Assembly: GCA_963930655.1 (NCBI GenBank)
Contig: OZ005617.1
Coordinates: 250,501-314,500, forward strand
Length of the DNA: 64,000 nt
Reading direction: 5' to 3'
From: Myrica gale
Taxonomy: Eukaryota > Streptophyta > Magnoliopsida > Fagales > Myricaceae
Position numbers and translations under genes: made by a program. The stretch's first letter is position 1. Every line of letters starts with the position of its first letter. Below, in pieces: positions 62,199-64,000 of the stretch. The notes below the pieces were generated by a model that was not told the DNA's origin, did no database searches, and was given only the letters and a program-made list of their open reading frames with translations.

Positions 62199-63348
62199 CT
62201 ACACATATCCGTTTGGTTTCTCTCCACTTCTTGCTGACCTCTTCTGCAAATCCGACTCGTAATGTTGGAAAGCAGCATCTAGAGCCTGCATCAATAAGTG
62301 CATGGATGTTTCAACTATATTACTAATCACTGTTTGATCAATTATCCTTGTAAAACGTCAACTGTACACCCGGGCCAACAGCCTTTTGCGCTGACCTGAT
62401 GCATAGGACGAACAAGGAGGAAAACCTGCTGCCGGAGGTCTGAGTGCACGGATTCCTTTATTTCCTGGGTTCGATGAAAACATAACGTTAACTGAAACAG
62501 TCTGCAAACTTAGTTACAAAACATTCTGTCCGAAGTAATCTCTATGGCTCTTATAAATACAAAAAAATTACTCAAAAATAAATACACAAATGCATCTACC
62601 ATAGTGACTCTTGTCCATGCTTGCTAGTAGAGAACTTACCTTGGCATAAAGATAGGATGTAGTGATAGGATATGAAGACCAAAAGTGCCTCAGTAATTCT
62701 TGAATGCATATCCAATGCTGGAAGAGGAAAACACCCTTATAAGTTATACATATTTATACAGCTGAAAGACCCATATTAATAACCTATCTAACAAGACAAA
62801 AATGAGTTCTAGCATACAGCATGCTAGATCAACCCTTGAATAAATATAAAAATGGTGACCATTAGTTCCATTTTTTTTCTGAACAGCAGCAACATATGAA
62901 TTTAAGAAACTCGGATAAACTCACATGTAGCAGTTCGTCATTCGTTGTGTTCGGTAACTTGTCCAGTATACTCTCTTGAACATTCTTCCCGAGTTGGTAT
63001 TTGTTACTTGAGATATTCTGGGTTAAACCATTAAGGACCTGAATCATAAAAATTAAGCAGCTAAATTACAAAAAATACAAATACAGAATATCCTATAAAA
63101 TAACTTCTTTTTCTTCATCCAGCATCTTAAAGATGGTGTGAAGCAAATATGTTATACCGCCAGGGCAACCTCAGGTCTGACGATGGAGCAATCAATCCCA
63201 TAGACTTGATCTCAGATATCGAACCCCTCAAAAATCCATATGCTTCCTCATTGCTCAGACTACATCTCAGTTGTTCCATTCCAGCTCGTGAATCGTCAGA
63301 AGCTTTGAGCGCATTGGCTTGTTGGGAATCAACGTAATCGTGAGGATC
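62199..63348 (-). pseudogene. TFB1: TFIIH core subunit p62 (TFB1/GTF2H1) 3' part, broken
   Basis: C-terminal exons of the TFIIH p62 subunit, needed for transcription start and nucleotide excision repair. Exons: 63158-63348 (HDYVDSQQANALKASDDSRA, GSISEIKSMGL), 62925-63038 (VLNGLTQNISSNKYQLGKN, ILDKLPNTTNDELLH), 62640-62717 (HWICIQELLRHFWSSYPITT), 62396-62464 (EIKESVHSDLRQQVFLLVRP) and 62199-62285 (ALDAAFQHYESDLQKRSARS, then stop after NGYV). Two defects are seen. One base is missing after KSMGL near 63185, because RPEVALA that should follow is in another frame. The small exon that normally encodes about 16 residues (KRLKDAM type) between YLYAK and EIKES is absent from the intron. Exons 5' of 63348, with the PH and BSD domains, were not found up to the window end. 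Confidence 0.8.
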
Positions 63349-63349
63349 C

Positions 63350-64000
63350 TAATTTTAGAAAGTTACAGCATAAAATATCTACATGATAATAATATTTTTA
63401 TGGATAACACAGTGGAGACAAAGTCCAACCTTGATACAAAGTGGAGCAAAAGGGTGGTCATGAGGGGCCTGAAGGTCCTCCATCTCAGTCGTCCGAAAGA
63501 TCCGATCACCTCTCTCCTCCTTTTCATTCGCATCATATTCTTCACAACCAGCAAAAGAATAACAGCAGATTCTACATAAGACTGGAGAAAAGGAATCAAT
63601 TTTTTCTTTTGGGAAAAGGGAATGAGAGGAGCCGGAGGAAGTGAGAGAGAGGGGGGGGGGGTTTAAAATCAAATTGAATAAACAAACAAAAGGGAAATGC
63701 CCCACGTCAGCCAACGGGACGCTGGCGGGACCTGGGGGCGGGACGCCCAGCACGGCTCCAAACAAAAATAAGCCACACTAACCCTGTCTTGAGCGGGCAA
63801 GCGCTTCTGCTACAGTTATTGAATCGTTCAACTCTACATCTACATTCAGGTTTACAAACTGAAGTCATGCACCTGAAGTAAATCATTAAATAAAAAAACT
63901 CAGCAAGTGCAATAGACTGCAACATTTTATCTTTTCACTCAAACTACTGTTTAAAGAAAATAAAATCCTGTGAGAAGAAGGCAAATAATGATGTTTAGTC
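63350..64000. other. Right edge, no confident gene
   Basis: A minus-strand open stretch at 63430-63560 (EKEERGDRIFRTTEMEDLQ) ends at a possible GT donor and could be a diverged upstream exon of the TFB1 remnant, but I see no clear family match. Confidence 0.35.

Noticed and set aside
1-64000. Searched for tRNA, rRNA, CRISPR-like arrays and bacterial or organellar operons
   Set aside because: None seen; B-box-like strings such as GGTTCAA occur without a foldable tRNA around them.

Overview
This is plant nuclear DNA, most likely from a eudicot. It is AT-rich. Its genes have many introns with plant-type splice sites, and the recognisable families are plant-specific or have plant-specific forms (AAP amino acid permeases, R2R3-MYB, raffinose synthase-like, VARICOSE, chloroplast DnaJ). 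Old LINE, hAT, MITE and LTR copies fill much of the space between genes. I cannot name the species. No bacterial, organellar or viral gene set, CRISPR array or rRNA/tRNA gene is visible.

Layout. From 1 to 8.9 kb lies a minus-strand cluster of three amino acid permease genes. The first runs off the left edge, the second is complete with seven exons, and the third keeps only exons 1-3. From 8.9 to 27.7 kb is a transposon-rich block. It holds two diverged copies of a 1.5-kb segment, several dead LINEs, a probable solo LTR and two hAT-like elements. It also holds remnants of two genes: the proteasome activator PA200/PSME4 and a MYB80-type R2R3-MYB, the latter split by a hAT-like element. From 27.9 to 33.8 kb is an intact vacuolar cation/proton exchanger (CAX2/CAX5 type, 11 coding exons). 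From 35 to 37.1 kb is MITE-rich spacer, followed by a candidate 91-residue gene at 37.1-37.4 kb. From 38.3 to 43.4 kb is a dead raffinose synthase/seed imbibition protein gene with three nonsense codons and a MITE inside an exon. From 43.4 to 49.1 kb is a long gene-poor spacer. Then come an intron-less chloroplast DnaJ11-like gene (49.15-49.64 kb, plus strand), the large VARICOSE/EDC4 decapping scaffold gene (50.8-59.3 kb, minus, 12 exons), a small one-pass membrane protein gene (60.7 kb, plus) and the 3' end of a broken TFIIH p62/TFB1 gene (62.2-63.3 kb, minus).

The genes do not form a pathway or operon. The striking feature is the mix of clearly intact genes (AAP, CAX, DnaJ, VARICOSE) with decayed copies of normally conserved genes (PA200, MYB80, SIP/raffinose synthase, TFB1, part of an AAP). 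My inference is gene loss after a genome or segmental duplication, helped by transposon insertion. I did not find a new molecular system. The best observations are natural experiments in transposition: element-filled sites whose empty counterpart, or whose reading frame, can be reconstructed from this window alone.
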